The position numbers were made by a program, and so were the translations under genes. 64,000 nucleotides of DNA. Origin: Isochrysis galbana. Taxonomy: Eukaryota > Haptophyta > Isochrysidales > Isochrysidaceae. Below are positions 1 to 10,360 of the stretch, piece by piece (position 1 is the stretch's first letter; each line of letters opens with the position of its first letter). The DNA is taken from positions 2,578,192 to 2,642,191 of the forward strand of contig CM030935.1 in the NCBI GenBank assembly GCA_018136815.1. The letters are read 5' to 3'. The notes under the pieces were generated by a model. It did not search any database. It was not told the origin of the DNA and was given only the letters and a program-made list of their open reading frames with translations.

Positions 1-10
1 GACCTTGCAG

Positions 11-72
11 AATCCTTGGACACCTAGGTGAGGTGGGAAATAGTGGTTAAAATGAGTGAGTGACCGAGCTAC
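11..72. repeat. Dispersed repeat fragment at window start
   Basis: The stretch beginning AATCCTTGGACACC and running through AATAGTGGTTAAAA to GTGAGTGACCG recurs at about 61357-61411 with only a few differences. It is therefore a dispersed repeat and not unique flanking sequence of the gene that starts at 152. The rest of bases 1-151 shows nothing recognisable. Confidence 0.6.
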
Positions 73-151
73 CACACGGCGCTCCATGCACACTTTGGCA
101 TGCACATCATGTTCACGGAAAGTTGCGCACCACCTGACCTGCTAATCGCTG

Positions 152-3100
152 CTACAAGACAGTACGTTGCAATGACTGACTACGTCGACGTAAACACGCT
201 GCGTGCCATTCACGAAGTATAACATCATTGATCGTGCTCGATTCCTCCCCTTCCCATGTCGGTTGCCACTCCACAAGGTATTCTACTCTTCCTTCATGGT
301 GCCGTTCAGCAACGATGCGATGTCCAGACGGGTGCTGCCCTCGTGCACGGCCGTCGTAGGATCTCTCTGAGTCTAGGGAACACCGGTCGCCTTGCGTGTG
401 CTGCCAGGGTATTCTGTACATGATCTGATCAGCACCGCGGAGCTGTGACGGATCATCGGTGTGCGTTTGCGACGGAGGGGGTGGGGGTGATTCGCAGCTT
501 GAGACAAAGTGTGTAGAGGCACATGTCCCGACTCCAACTCGACTCCGTGTGCGAGAGTACACAAGGCGAGTGACAGCGGGAGGGGTGTCATCTTGTTCTC
601 TCCCGGGTGAATTCAAGGCACTATCCAACGGCGATTTCCGATGGGATGGTTCCAGATGAAGTGAGAGGTCGTCCGAGAGTTGGCGTGGCGCTTCCCTGTG
701 GAAATACAAATGTCGTCGTGAATGCAACACAGATACCGACGAGGATGGAGGACACTGCTCCGTTGAGGGAAGCAATATCTCCGGTGGCTCTAAAGCTTGG
801 TGTCCACCTTGTTGCCGTGCCGCGGATGACAGCTTTCCGCAAGTAGATGATTGCAAAGACGAGGACTGGTGCGAAGGCGATCGCTGGGGAGAAGGCGATG
901 GCTGAGGAGACGGCGATGGCTGCGGAGACGGCGATGGCTTGGGAGACGGCGATGGCTGCGGAGACGGCGGCGGCTGTGGAGAAGGCAGCGGTTGTGGACA
1001 GGGCGACGGCTGTGGAGACGGCGACGGCTGTGTATACGGCGGTGGCTGTGCAGGCGGCGGCGGCGGTGGAGGCGGGGAGCGTCTCGGAGATGGCTTCGGC
1101 TCCGGCTCCGGCTCTGCCTCCAGCTCCGGCTCCGTGTGCAGGGACGGGGAAGGAGACGGGAACGGGTGCGGAGACGGGAACGGGTGCGGAGACGGCGACG
1201 GGTGCGGAGACGGCGACGGATGCGGAGACGGCGATGGCTGCGGAGACGGCGACGGCTGCGGCGATGGCTGCGGAGACGGCGACGGCTGCGGAGACGGCGA
1301 CGGGTGCGGAGACGGCGACGGGTGCGGAGACGGCGACGGGTGCGGAGACGGCGACGGTTGCGGAGACGGCGACGGCCGCGGAGACGGCGACGGCCGCGGA
1401 GACGGCGACGGCTGCGGAGACGGCGACGGCTGCGGAGACGGCGACGGCCGCGGAGACGGCGACGGCCGCGGAGACGGCGACGGCCGCGGTGACGGCGACG
1501 GCCGTGGTGACGGCGACGGCCGCGGTGACGGCGACGGCCACGGTGACGGCGACGGCTGCGGAGGCGGCGACGGCTGCGATGAGGCGGATGGCTGCGATGA
1601 GGCGGATGGCTGCAAAGTAATTGACGGCCGTGGAGACAGGGGCGGGTGCGAAGACGGGGACGGGTGCGAAGACGGCGACGGGTGGGGACAGGGCGACAGG
1701 TGCGGAGACGGCGACGGGTGTGGAGAGGGCGACAGGTGCGGAGACACCGAAGGTTGTAGAGAGGGTGAGGCTTGGAGAAGAGGCGCTAAGGGTGTGGCCG
1801 GCAGCCTCGGAGAGGGCAAGCGTTGCGGCGTCGATGACAACTGTGGTGAAGGCAATAGTTGTGGAGATCGCGGTGGGTCATATGACGGGAACTGCTGTTC
1901 GATCAAAGACTGCAATGATGATGAGCAGGCTAGAGTTTGACGCAGCAGTGAAGTTCGCGGCTTCTGAGGCGACGGCATGTGCGACAAGGATGGCGATGAC
2001 TGTGACGATGGATAGGGTTGTGGCGACCTCCACCTCTGTGGCGATGGCGACGGCTTCAGCGAAATCTGAGGAGAAGGACATGGTAAACATTGCGCCAACG
2101 ATGATGAAGACGGCTCGGGCGATGGGGATGGCTGTGGCGATGGCGACGGCTGGGGCGACGGCCGAGGCGAAGGCGACGGCTGGGGCGAAGGCGACAGCTG
2201 CGGCAGCAGTTGCGAGCATTGTAGTCCATACGGCAAAGGTGACGGTTTTGGTGACTGCGAGGACTGCGGCGACTGCGACAGCGACTGCGACGATGACGGT
2301 TGCCGGTGGGCCTGCACGTGTAGAAAAGCCTGTTGATGGGGTGAGGACGACGGTTGGGGCGTTGCAGATGGACCGGGGCACAGCGATGCCTGCGGCGAGG
2401 GAGACAACGGTAGTGACGGCGACAGCTGCGGTGACGGTGACAGCTGCGGCGAGGATGAATATTGAGGTAATAAGACATTTGGAAGTGACGGAGATGATAT
2501 CTGAGTTTGCTGCAACGATCGCGTGGGGCATAGTGATGGCGATCTCTGTGGGGACAGTGATGTCCACAACAACTGCGACGTATATGAAAGCGGTTCTGGT
2601 AGCTCCGAGAGCAGTAAGTGAGGAGAAAATGATGGCTGTGCTGAGAGCGATGAATCAGGAATTTGCCGCGTCAAAGGCAAGGGCGGGGACTTAGGAGACG
2701 GTACCGGCTCCGACAGGGTTGAGGATTGGGGGGAATGCGACGAACGCAGCCGAGGTGATGGCCTGGGCGAGAGAGAATGTTGTAATGAGGGAGATGGCTG
2801 AGGCGAATGTGACGGCGGCAGCGAAAGAGATGTTAGCGGTGAAGCCAAACACTGTGGCGAAAGCGGTGGTCGTGGTGGAGGCGAGGATTGTGGCGAGGAC
2901 AGCGGCTGGGGCGACGGCGACGGCTGGGGCGAGGGCGACGGCTGGGGCGATGGCGACAGCTGGGGTGATGTCGACGGCTTTGGCTTGGGCAATGGACACG
3001 GCTGCAGTGAGGATGACAGGTGAGATGAGGTCGACGGGTTTAGTGAGGGCGAGAGGCACGGCGAAGGCGAAGGGGACCACGAGGGAGACGGCTGCGGCGA

Positions 3101-3631
3101 GGGGGGTGAATGCCGCAAGGACGACGTGTGTGGCAATAGCGAGGGGCATGGCGAGTGTGATGGCTGTGGCGACGCCGATTGGCGTAGGAGAGGCGACGTG
3201 CATGGTGAGGGCGACGACTGTGGCGACGGAGACGGGCATGGTGAAGGTGACGGGCATGGTGAATGCGATAAACACGGTGAAGGCGACGGGCATGGTGACG
3301 GGGATGGCTGTGGCGAGGGGGGTAGGTGTGTGGACGGCGAGACAGCTAGCATGTCAAACTGGCAATGCGGAAGAGGCCGAGAAAGGATCTCCGCATGCGG
3401 TTGCACAGAGCGTGGAGAGGACAGGGATGATCCGGCGACGTGCGACGAAGCGAATGGCCATGCTGCCAACGCGCGGGAGCCTATCTGGCCACTGGGTGGC
3501 CCACTCTGCCTGAAGGCCTCTCGACCGAAGGAAGCCTCTCTGCACCCGCTGGCGTGTCCTGCACCTCGTTCGGGACAAGTTTGGGAAATGAGCTGGTCCG
3601 CAGGGTGACACAGATCGAGTCTCCGCTTCAT
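152..3631 (-). CDS. Ser/Pro-repeat protein with C-terminal chromodomain-like segment
   Basis: A minus-strand frame of about 1159 residues runs from the ATG at 3631 to the stop at 152; it stays open further upstream, but only from a GTG. Most of it is low-complexity Pro/Ser, dominated by a hexapeptide of the type PSPSPQ with R or H variants, encoded by an 18-bp minisatellite at about 880-1700. The last 45 or so residues are not repetitive and read IVAERHHEGRVEYLVEW followed by an acidic/aromatic segment and ILREW. This is the layout of a chromodomain: basic strand, YLV-W core and C-terminal helix. Chromodomains bind methylated histone tails, or sit at the end of chromovirus integrases; no integrase core is visible here. 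Several other frames are also open through the repeat, so openness alone is weak evidence. An intron between the Ser/Pro block and the chromodomain is possible. Confidence 0.45.
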   Translation of the reverse strand: MKRRLDLCHPADQLISQTCPERGAGHASGCREASFGREAFRQSGPPSGQIGSRALAAWPFASSHVAGSSLSSPRSVQPHAEILSRPLPHCQFDMLAVSPSTHLPPSPQPSPSPCPSPSPCLSHSPCPSPSPCPSPSPQSSPSPCTSPLLRQSASPQPSHSPCPSLLPHTSSLRHSPPSPQPSPSWSPSPSPCLSPSLNPSTSSHLSSSLQPCPLPKPKPSTSPQLSPSPQPSPSPQPSPSPQPLSSPQSSPPPRPPLSPQCLASPLTSLSLPPSHSPQPSPSLQHSLSPRPSPRLRSSHSPQSSTLSEPVPSPKSPPLPLTRQIPDSSLSAQPSFSPHLLLSELPEPLSYTSQLLWTSLSPQRSPSLCPTRSLQQTQISSPSLPNVLLPQYSSSPQLSPSPQLSPSLPLSPSPQASLCPGPSATPQPSSSPHQQAFLHVQAHRQPSSSQSLSQSPQSSQSPKPSPLPYGLQCSQLLPQLSPSPQPSPSPRPSPQPSPSPQPSPSPEPSSSSLAQCLPCPSPQISLKPSPSPQRWRSPQPYPSSQSSPSLSHMPSPQKPRTSLLRQTLACSSSLQSLIEQQFPSYDPPRSPQLLPSPQLSSTPQRLPSPRLPATPLAPLLQASPSLQPSVSPHLSPSPHPSPSPHLSPCPHPSPSSHPSPSSHPPLSPRPSITLQPSASSQPSASSQPSPPPQPSPSPWPSPSPRPSPSPRPSPSPRPSPSPRPSPSPRPSPSPQPSPSPQPSPSPRPSPSPRPSPSPQPSPSPHPSPSPHPSPSPHPSPSPQPSPSPQPSPQPSPSPQPSPSPHPSPSPHPSPSPHPFPSPHPFPSPSPSLHTEPELEAEPEPEPKPSPRRSPPPPPPPPAQPPPYTQPSPSPQPSPCPQPLPSPQPPPSPQPSPSPKPSPSPQPSPSPQPSPSPQRSPSHQSSSLQSSTCGKLSSAARQQGGHQALEPPEILLPSTEQCPPSSSVSVLHSRRHLYFHREAPRQLSDDLSLHLEPSHRKSPLDSALNSPGREQDDTPPAVTRLVYSRTRSRVGVGTCASTHFVSSCESPPPPPSQTHTDDPSQLRGADQIMYRIPWQHTQGDRCSLDSERSYDGRARGQHPSGHRIVAERHHEGRVEYLVEWQPTWEGEESSTINDVILREWHAACLRRRSQSLQRTVL
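880..1700. repeat. 18-bp GC-rich minisatellite (GACGGCGACGGCTGCGGA type)
   Basis: Tandem 18-bp units built on GGAGACGGCGACGGCTGC, with variants GGCCGC, GGGTGC and GGTTGC at the variable codon. The array is purest at about 1180-1560 and degenerates on both sides; related GGCGACGG units continue to about 3330. Because 18 is a multiple of three, every copy keeps frame. On the minus strand it encodes the PSPSPQ-type hexapeptide, and on the plus strand GDGDGC, ATAAET or RRRRLR repeats. Confidence 0.9.
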
Positions 3632-3685
3632 CAGCGCATCCTTTGTCCAGCGGCAAGCCAAGATGACGAGGAGCGAGGCCGACAC

Positions 3686-4205
3686 ACTCTGATTGGCGCG
3701 AACTCGGCTGCGTTCCCGCGCGGCGCACGAGAAATGGCGGCGTAGCGGCCAGTCCTCGAGGAGTTCCGGGATTCTCTTGTACCACTAAAAAAAAACTCTT
3801 GAAGTTCGAGGGTTCAGTCAGGCTACAAGCCACTTGGGGACCATCACACTATCACCCAGGGGATCACAACTTGACAACCGACATCGCCCCTATCCCTAGC
3901 TACCGCCAGTCAGAGATTTATTGTTGTGTTAGTATAACCTTCGCACTGAGGGACCGCAGCCCTTCGACGGCAACGAAGCCCCTACCCCGCAATGGGTGTG
4001 TGTGCGCGGTTGGCGCATGGCTCGTGTCGGACTCAATCAATGGAGGTGTCGGAACCGGAGGCGGAGAATCGAGCGTCGTCATTACCGCTACTGTGATTGG
4101 CGGCGAGGCAGTGGTCGGCTCGAGAGGAGGGCTCACGTACCCTACGCCCCTTTTATCATTCGGATGCCGCGGCTTCGCGAACATCTTGTCCCAATCTTTT
4201 TCCAA
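3686..4205. other. Intergenic, no gene recognised
   Basis: This stretch separates the Ser/Pro-repeat gene from the first retroposon. It contains short frames on both strands without recognisable domains and an A-run near 3787-3795. Nothing else can be supported. Confidence 0.5.
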
Positions 4206-4674
4206 CTAAGTTTATACTTAGTTCGCCCATGGGGGGGCACGAGCCCCCCCTCTCTCCACTCCTCCCCTGCCATGGGGGAGGAACCACCCATGCTCCTTAG
4301 CCGCCTGATGGCTTGCCAGGAGCCCACTGCCTGCTGACCCACTCTCTCAGTGGCAGGCTCGCCTGCCTCGCGCGTCCTAGCCTGTCGTGGCCAGCCCATC
4401 GCTCCAACCCCCCCTCCCCCCCTATTCGACAGGAAGACAGGTGCAGAGTGGGGGCCCCTGAGGCCCAGGAGCGCCAGCGAGGGAGAGGCAGGGGAGGCCT
4501 GGGCCCAGCCCCAGCCTACTCTGCCCCCTGAGCCGGCCTCCAGGAGCCTCCAGGGGTCGCCAGGGGCAGCTGCAGGCCTGTCGCAGGCGCGCCATCACGC
4601 GTGCCTGCAGGAGAGGGGAGAGAGAGCGCGGAGAAGGGGGCGGGCGGAGCGGTAAGTCCCGCACCTGTTTACAG
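4206..4674 (+). mobile_element. Retroposon copy A1 (CTAAGTTTATACTTAG end on the left)
   Basis: The copy begins with CTAAGTTTATACTTAG at 4206-4221, followed by TTCGCCCATGGGGGGG and a C-rich/G-rich inverted segment. It ends in the conserved segment that reads GCACCTGTTTACAG at 4661-4674. The body is closely similar, in opposite orientation, to 36575-37070 and 52981-53479. No matching target duplication was found, so the right boundary is only where similarity stops. The ORFs inside are shadows of GC-rich repeat sequence. Confidence 0.75.
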
Positions 4675-4728
4675 GATAAGTCGGGTCTGATGCCGCCACC
4701 AGCCCGGTAGGCAGAGGAGGAAGGGAGA

Positions 4729-4932
4729 GTGGAATTCGAGTCATACGAATATCATTACATACCAACTCTAGAATCCACGCTGATAAGATTCACTACCCTG
4801 GTGAGGGGACTTGCCCCACGAGACGCCCATCGACTAGTGCGCACTCGCACGGCGGCCCGAGGCAGAAAACCCAAAATCAAAAAACCATCAGAGCTCAGCA
4901 CACCCATATTTACAAAGGACGCCAACAACTAA
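4729..4932 (+). pseudogene. LINE ORF2 C-terminal tail
   Basis: This short open frame encodes a segment with FESYEYHYIPTLE, IRFTTL, GRKPKIKKPSEL and a terminal FTKDANN. It matches the extreme C-terminus of the LINE ORF at 42545-43054 (FENYTFHHIPVIE) and its continuation near 44040-44108 (GRKPKIKSAQEL). It is the 3' coding end of a non-LTR element without its upstream part. The TAA stop lies inside the CTAAGTTTATACTTAG end of the retroposon copy that follows at 4929. Confidence 0.7.
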
Positions 4933-5395
4933 GTTTATACTTAGACGCGATGGAGCGCGCCGCCGCGACTCCCCTCTCCTCCGGGCCCCCCGCCGAGGGC
5001 GCCCTCCCAGTACCCATGGAGCAGCCGCTGTCGAAGCGGCCGCGTCCGCCCACCGAGGTCGAGCAGGTGCGTGCGACTCCGGTCGCGCCACACGGCCCGT
5101 GGCCCCGGCCACGCCTCTCATGGCAGCCATGCTGGCCTCCCCCATGGGAGGCAGCATGCTGCTGGCAACACCCCAATAGCGGCAGGCCTGAGCAGCCACT
5201 CCTCCATTGGGCATGCCTTATGGCAGAGGCCCCTCTCACCCTGGCAAGGGCCGCGCTGCTCCGGCAGCGCGACCCGAGGCCGGGTGGCCCTTATGGGCAC
5301 AACATGAACACCATTGTACCGCACAATACACTCTGTGACACCTCCACATGCACACCACTTGACACGCAAGAGACACCCACGCAGGACCCTCCTAG
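4929..5395 (+). mobile_element. Retroposon subfamily D, copy 1
   Basis: It starts with CTAAGTTTATACTTAG at 4929-4944, followed by ACGCGATGGAGCGCGCCGCC. It is closely similar to 51633-52118 as far as a shared CCTTATGGGCACAACAT at about 5289-5305 and more loosely to about 5395. It shares the terminal near-palindrome with subfamily A but has a different body. The ORFs in all frames are repeat translations and are not called as genes. Confidence 0.7.
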
Positions 5396-5831
5396 TGAGT
5401 GCCGGTGCTCGAGTGGCTGCTGCAGCCGGCGGCGGCGGCAGAGGCCGGCCGCTCGACGCCGCCGCCGCCGGCGTGGGCGGCGCACACCGTGGCGCGCTAC
5501 GCCCCAAACATCCAATCCCCGCACAAACTCATGATCCATGGGAGCACCAAAGGATGCAAGGGTTGGCGCCCAGAAGTGGCCCTCGGACTCCCTCCAACTC
5601 ACCGCATCTGCGAATGCGACGCGGAGGCCGCCAAGCGCAGGGAGCGCAACGAGTCGCGCAAGATCGCTCCCCGCCCTAAGACGGCCCACGAGGCGCTTGG
5701 CAAGGCCCCCCCAAACCATGCGCCCGCTTCTCCCAAGGTCTTTGCCTGCGCAACAAGCGCGGGGTGCGCTGCAACTTATCGCACGAGATCCCAGGCGCGT
5801 GGATAGACAACAAGTGTACCATCCGCTGCCA
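5396..5831 (+). other. Coding-like remnant between retroposon and minisatellite
   Basis: No complete gene is seen. Two plus-strand frames look protein-like, one with ICECDAEAAKRRERNESRK and one with Cys-rich CNKRGVRCNLSHEIPG followed by CTIRCHP. They could be the debris of a zinc-binding LINE ORF1 or of a host gene interrupted by the array that begins at 5832. GC-rich triplet repeats (GCC/CGG) lie near 5425-5480. Confidence 0.3.
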
Positions 5832-7705
5832 CCCGAACATGTTCACTCCTCCAACCCGAACATGTTCACTCCTCCAACCCGAACATGTTCACTCCTCCAA
5901 CCCGAACATGTTCACTCCTCCAACCCGAACATGTTCACTCCTCCAACCCGAACATGTTCACTCCTCCAACCCGAACATGGTTCACTCCTCCAACCCGAAC
6001 ATGGTTCACTCCTCCAACCCGAACATGGTTCACTCCTCCAACCCGAACATGGTTCACTCCTCCAACCCGAACATGGTTCACTCCTCCAACCCGAACATGG
6101 TTCACTCCTCCAACCCGAACATGGTTCACTCCTCCAACCCGAACATGGTTCACTCCTCCAACCCGAACATGGTTCACTCCTCCAACCCGAACATGGTTCA
6201 CTCCTCCAACCCGAACATGGTTCACTCCTCCAACCCGAACATGGTTCACTCCTCCAACCCGAACATGGTTCACTCCTCCAACCCGAACATGGTTCACTCC
6301 TCCAACCCGAACATGGTTCACTCCTCCAACCCGAACATGGTTCACTCCTCCAACCCGAACATGGTTCACTCCTCCAACCCGAACATGGTTCACTCCTCCA
6401 ACCCGAACATGGTTCACTCTCCACCCACTCCTCCAACCCGAACATGGTTCACTCCTCCAACCCGAACATGGTTCACTCCTCCAACCCGAACATGGTTCAC
6501 TCCTCCAACCCGAACATGGTTCACTCCTCCAACCCGAACATGGTTCACTCCTCCAACCCGAACATGGTTCACTCCTCCAACCCGAACATGGTTCACTCCT
6601 CCAACCCGAACATGGTTCACTCCTCCAACCCGAACATGGTTCACTCCTCCAACCCGAACATGGTTCACTCCTCCAACCCGAACATGGTTCACTCCTCCAA
6701 CCCGAACATGGTTCACTCCTCCAACCCGAACATGGTTCACTCCTCCAACCCGAACATGGTTCACTCCTCCAACCCGAACATGGTTCACTCCTCCAACCCG
6801 AACATGGTTCACTCCTCCAACCCGAACATGGTTCACTCCTCCAACCCGAACATGGTTCACTCCTCCAACCCGAACATGGTTCACTCCTCCAACCCGAACA
6901 TGGTTCACTCCTCCAACCCGAACATGGTTCACTCCTCCAACCCGAACATGGTTCACTCCTCCAACCCGAACATGGTTCACTCCTCCAACCCGAACATGGT
7001 TCACTCCTCCAACCCGAACATGGTTCACTCCTCCAACCCGAACATGGTTCACTCCTCCAACCCGAACATGGTTCACTCCTCCAACCCGAACATGGTTCAC
7101 TCCTCCAACCCGAACATGGTTCACTCCTCCAACCCGAACATGGTTCACTCCTCCAACCCGAACATGGTTCACTCCTCCAACCCGAACATGGTTCACTCCT
7201 CCAACCCGAACTGGTTCACTCCTCCAACCCGAACATGGTTCACTCCTCCAACCCGAACAATGTTCACTCCTCCAACCCGAACAATGTTCACTCCTCCAAC
7301 CCGAACATGTTCACTCCTCCAACCCGAACATGTTCACTCCTCCAACCCGAACATGTTCACTCCTCCAACCCGAACCCGAACATGTTCACTCCTCCAACCC
7401 GAACATGTTCACTCCTACAACCCGAAACAACCCGAACATGTTCACTCCTACAACCCGAAACAACCCGAACATGTTCACTCCTACAACCCGAACATGTTCA
7501 CTCCTACAACCCGAACATGTTCACTCCTACAACCCGAACATGTTCACTCCTACAACCCGAACATGTTCACTCCTACAACCCGAACATGTTCACTCCTACA
7601 ACCCGAACATGTTCACTCCTACAACCCGAACATGTTCACTCCTACAACCCGAACATGTTCACTACAACATGAACATGTTCACTCCAATTGTTCACTCCAA
7701 TAGGC
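5832..7705. repeat. 23/24-bp minisatellite, about 75-80 copies
   Basis: The array begins with about six 23-bp units (AACATGTTCACTCCTCCAAC plus CCG). It then carries about fifty 24-bp units with one extra G (ACATGG), two units with an extra A (AACAATG) and more 23-bp units. The distal part is a block in which CTCCAAC is replaced by CTACAAC, with two 34-bp hybrid repeats near 7410-7470. A single irregular unit lies at about 6415-6440. Because the repeat contains no stop codon in any forward frame, all three plus frames stay open for roughly 600-720 codons; these ORFs are artefacts of the repeat. Confidence 0.97.
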
Positions 7706-8287
7706 TCGCAAGTGGTTCGCGGGAGGGCGAGGGGGGGAGGAAGGGGAGGGGAGGGGGGGGGGGGGGACTGCATATAATGGAAAAGAACGAGGCCAAGAGG
7801 TGAAAAAGGGAAGGGGTGTTGTCTGGTCACGGAGAGGGTCCGGGGGGGGGGGGAGGCGGGGGAGGGGGGGGAGAGGAGGGAAACGGGCTCGCGCCAACCT
7901 TTCGTGGCAACGTTCTCCCGCGCTTCTAAAACCAAGCACAATTGACGAATTTGTGATGCTAGGCCTAAGAGGGGCCCCAATTCACATTCGGAGGCCCCCA
8001 GGAGCCCTCCTAGGGCCCCTAGGGGCTCCCAATATAGCAGTATGTACTAAAAACGTCCCGAGCGTCCGTCTCGCGGACTACGGACGTACTAGGGTTAATC
8101 CGAACATTTTCCGACTATTGGCAAGTAGAACGATAGTGCAAAGTAGGCCGCGAATTTTGAAACCGTTGGACTAAACTAGAAGGACAGGCCCCGTCGCGAC
8201 GCCTCGCGAACGGCGGCCTCGCCCCTCCCCCCCGTTTCCTTCTCACCCCCTTCACCTCCTCCTCTTTCCCCTTCCCTCCTGTTCCTC
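7706..8287. other. Intergenic with long G-runs
   Basis: The stretch between the minisatellite and the next gene contains homopolymeric G runs near 7750-7767 and 7840-7872 within a purine-rich strand. No gene, repeat family or RNA was recognised. Confidence 0.5.
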
Positions 8288-8404
8288 TTGCCCCTACTTC
8301 CTCCACCTCTCCTTCCTACTCACCTGTCCACACCTACCTTTGACGAGAAGCTGTGCGCCTGGTGGAGTGGCTCGCGTGTGCCTCTAGCAGAGAGAGCCCG
8401 CCAG

Positions 8405-10360
8405 ATGGCCACAAAGGCTACGACGGACGGAGCCGAGCCGCGGCCGGAGGAACTCGTCATCCGACAGGGGGAGGACGCTCAGGTCGGCGACACGGTACCT
8501 TGTCGGTCGCAGAACCAGAGCGCACAGTCTGTTGATGATGCGCTCGTGAGCCATACGAAGGAGAACATCGGCCTGGAGACAGACTCGACTGGGAGCGGGT
8601 CCAATTCGACCGAGCACGAAGACCTGCAATTGGAAGACGTGCAAGGTGCGCTTGATAAGGCTCTTAATGCTGCAGAGGTTGCGCAGTTGCTGGCTCATTC
8701 TGCAGTGGAAGCAACCAAGCGACTGGAAGCTGGAACCGCTTGTGCTGCAGAGAGCGAATCAATGCAACAGGAAATCAGGCTTGCCCAAGACAGAGCGGAT
8801 GATCTCATAGCGAGAATGACGCAGCTTACCACCCTGGCGGATGAAGAGGCAGTGCTGAGGCGTTCGAGCCGAGCATCGCTCAGATCGAATACGTCAATGG
8901 AGGATGAGCACGCAATCGACCATAAGGACTCTACAACGGAAATTCATGGCGAGGCTACAAACCATGGTCAGGCTACATACCATGGCGAAGATACCGATGC
9001 GCTCGGGGATGAAATTGTTTTGCAAGCTTCGCAAGACGCACCCCAGTCGATTAGTGACGGCGGGGCGCTTTCAGTGGGTAGCATTTGGCCCAACGATGAA
9101 AATCGTGTGATGGAACTTGGCGGGGAGGTGGACGCCGCACAGGCAACACAAACAAACGATTTGAGAGAGAATGAGCTCTCGGGCGAGCACAAGGAGACTG
9201 AGCGTCGGGCGGCCTCACAGACGACTCATCGGGAGCTTGGCGCCCCCGGCGCAGCAAATGAGGATCTCTTGAACAGCACGCTAGGCTCTTCGGCGCTGGA
9301 CATGGAGTCACAGGGGCAAATGCAGAGCTCGGATGCGGAGGCAAAAGAGGCAATATATCGACAATTGCTGGCGGAAGCTGAGAGGGCAGTGAGATTGCAC
9401 ACTCCTGCGCATGTTGCGGGCCAGAAGCGGGACGGTCACGCACGTCGCACCATTGACAAGAGCAGGACCGGTCATGGGGATATCACTCCACATGGATGGG
9501 CTGATCTTTACGCCCATCCTTTATCAGCTGGGTTCGATGGTTCATTTAATCGGAAGTCGCGACCCGTCACAGCGTCACGGAGTGCCACGGAAAGGCCGCG
9601 CTCGACCAAAAGCCTAAGTATCCATGCGGCTGATTGCTCGCCGGAATCGGTGCAGAAAGTTCGTCGGAAAAAAATGGACCAGCACGTCCTTCATCAGCGC
9701 CTTACACCGCCTCGTCCGCGCGAGGATATGGTCTTTGCGACGAGAGGTGCGGCTGGCAATAAATTAGGCAACAGAGACCAATTCAGGTCACGGAAAACTT
9801 TCGCGAGACCATCGTCGGCAGCCCCGAGGCTGACCGCCGAGGTTTTTGCTGCTGCGAATCGCCGTGAAGGCGGCTTTGCGAGACCTACTGCCACCTCGAG
9901 GTCTCGCGATCTAGCGACGGCAAGGCTATACCTACTCGCACATACGGGCAAGAGGGGCTCCATTCCTTCTAGTACATCGATATCGGCAGCGCAGCCTCAT
10001 CACACTCAGAGCGTGATGGCGACGAATCTCAATGCGAGCAGTGTCTGGGGTGATGGGGGGTGTAGGAGCACTGAGAACAGCCCCATGCCCATCTCCCGGA
10101 ACGACGGCACCGCGGCGGGTTCTGCGGACGGGTTGGGAGGACATTCAAAAAATGGTGCCTCACCGCTCAGCAAAGTCTCATCGGCAAAAGCGCTCAGCAA
10201 TTGCGACGGAATGCATCTTCCGGCCACGTCTCAAAATCCGAGCCACGTTACAGTCCAGCGCCACTCTCCTAGTCCAAATGATGGTAGACGGGACCCTCGG
10301 TTACTTGTTACATTTGCAGGTGACCGTCGTCCGGATTACCTACAGGATTGGCGGGCATAA
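8405..10360 (+). CDS. Hypothetical hydrophilic protein, 651 aa
   Basis: A single open frame starts with ATG at 8405 (MATKATTDGAEPRPEEL); the frame is open further 5', but only from a TTG. The protein is hydrophilic, without membrane segments. Residues from about 75 to 220 contain an Ala/Glu/Lys-rich, probably coiled-coil region (LDKALNAAEVAQLLAHSAVE, then AQDRADDLIARMTQL). A second helical patch contains AEAKEAIYRQLLAEAERAVR. The C-terminal 270 residues are rich in Arg, Ser and Thr and look disordered, with short motifs such as RPVTASRSATERPRSTKSLS and FARPSSAAPRLTAE. Base composition is more moderate than in the flanking repeats, as expected of a real gene. No family is recognised; the repeated RP(S/T)SA-type patches resemble ciliary or cytoskeletal disordered tails, but this is only an impression. 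Confidence 0.65.
   Translation: MATKATTDGAEPRPEELVIRQGEDAQVGDTVPCRSQNQSAQSVDDALVSHTKENIGLETDSTGSGSNSTEHEDLQLEDVQGALDKALNAAEVAQLLAHSAVEATKRLEAGTACAAESESMQQEIRLAQDRADDLIARMTQLTTLADEEAVLRRSSRASLRSNTSMEDEHAIDHKDSTTEIHGEATNHGQATYHGEDTDALGDEIVLQASQDAPQSISDGGALSVGSIWPNDENRVMELGGEVDAAQATQTNDLRENELSGEHKETERRAASQTTHRELGAPGAANEDLLNSTLGSSALDMESQGQMQSSDAEAKEAIYRQLLAEAERAVRLHTPAHVAGQKRDGHARRTIDKSRTGHGDITPHGWADLYAHPLSAGFDGSFNRKSRPVTASRSATERPRSTKSLSIHAADCSPESVQKVRRKKMDQHVLHQRLTPPRPREDMVFATRGAAGNKLGNRDQFRSRKTFARPSSAAPRLTAEVFAAANRREGGFARPTATSRSRDLATARLYLLAHTGKRGSIPSSTSISAAQPHHTQSVMATNLNASSVWGDGGCRSTENSPMPISRNDGTAAGSADGLGGHSKNGASPLSKVSSAKALSNCDGMHLPATSQNPSHVTVQRHSPSPNDGRRDPRLLVTFAGDRRPDYLQDWRA

Noticed and set aside
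847-2694. Long plus-strand ORFs across the 18-bp repeat (ATAAET, RRRRLR, GDGDGC translations)
   Set aside because: Shadows of the minisatellite; the minus-strand frame is preferred because it alone continues into a non-repetitive domain-like end.
5778-5800. Possible B-type retroposon terminus just before the minisatellite
   Set aside because: Only CTTATCGCACGAG resembles it; the match is too short.
5538-7803. Three overlapping plus-strand ORFs of about 600-720 codons
   Set aside because: They are open only because the 23/24-bp minisatellite has no stop in any forward frame; their unique parts are short and lack a domain.
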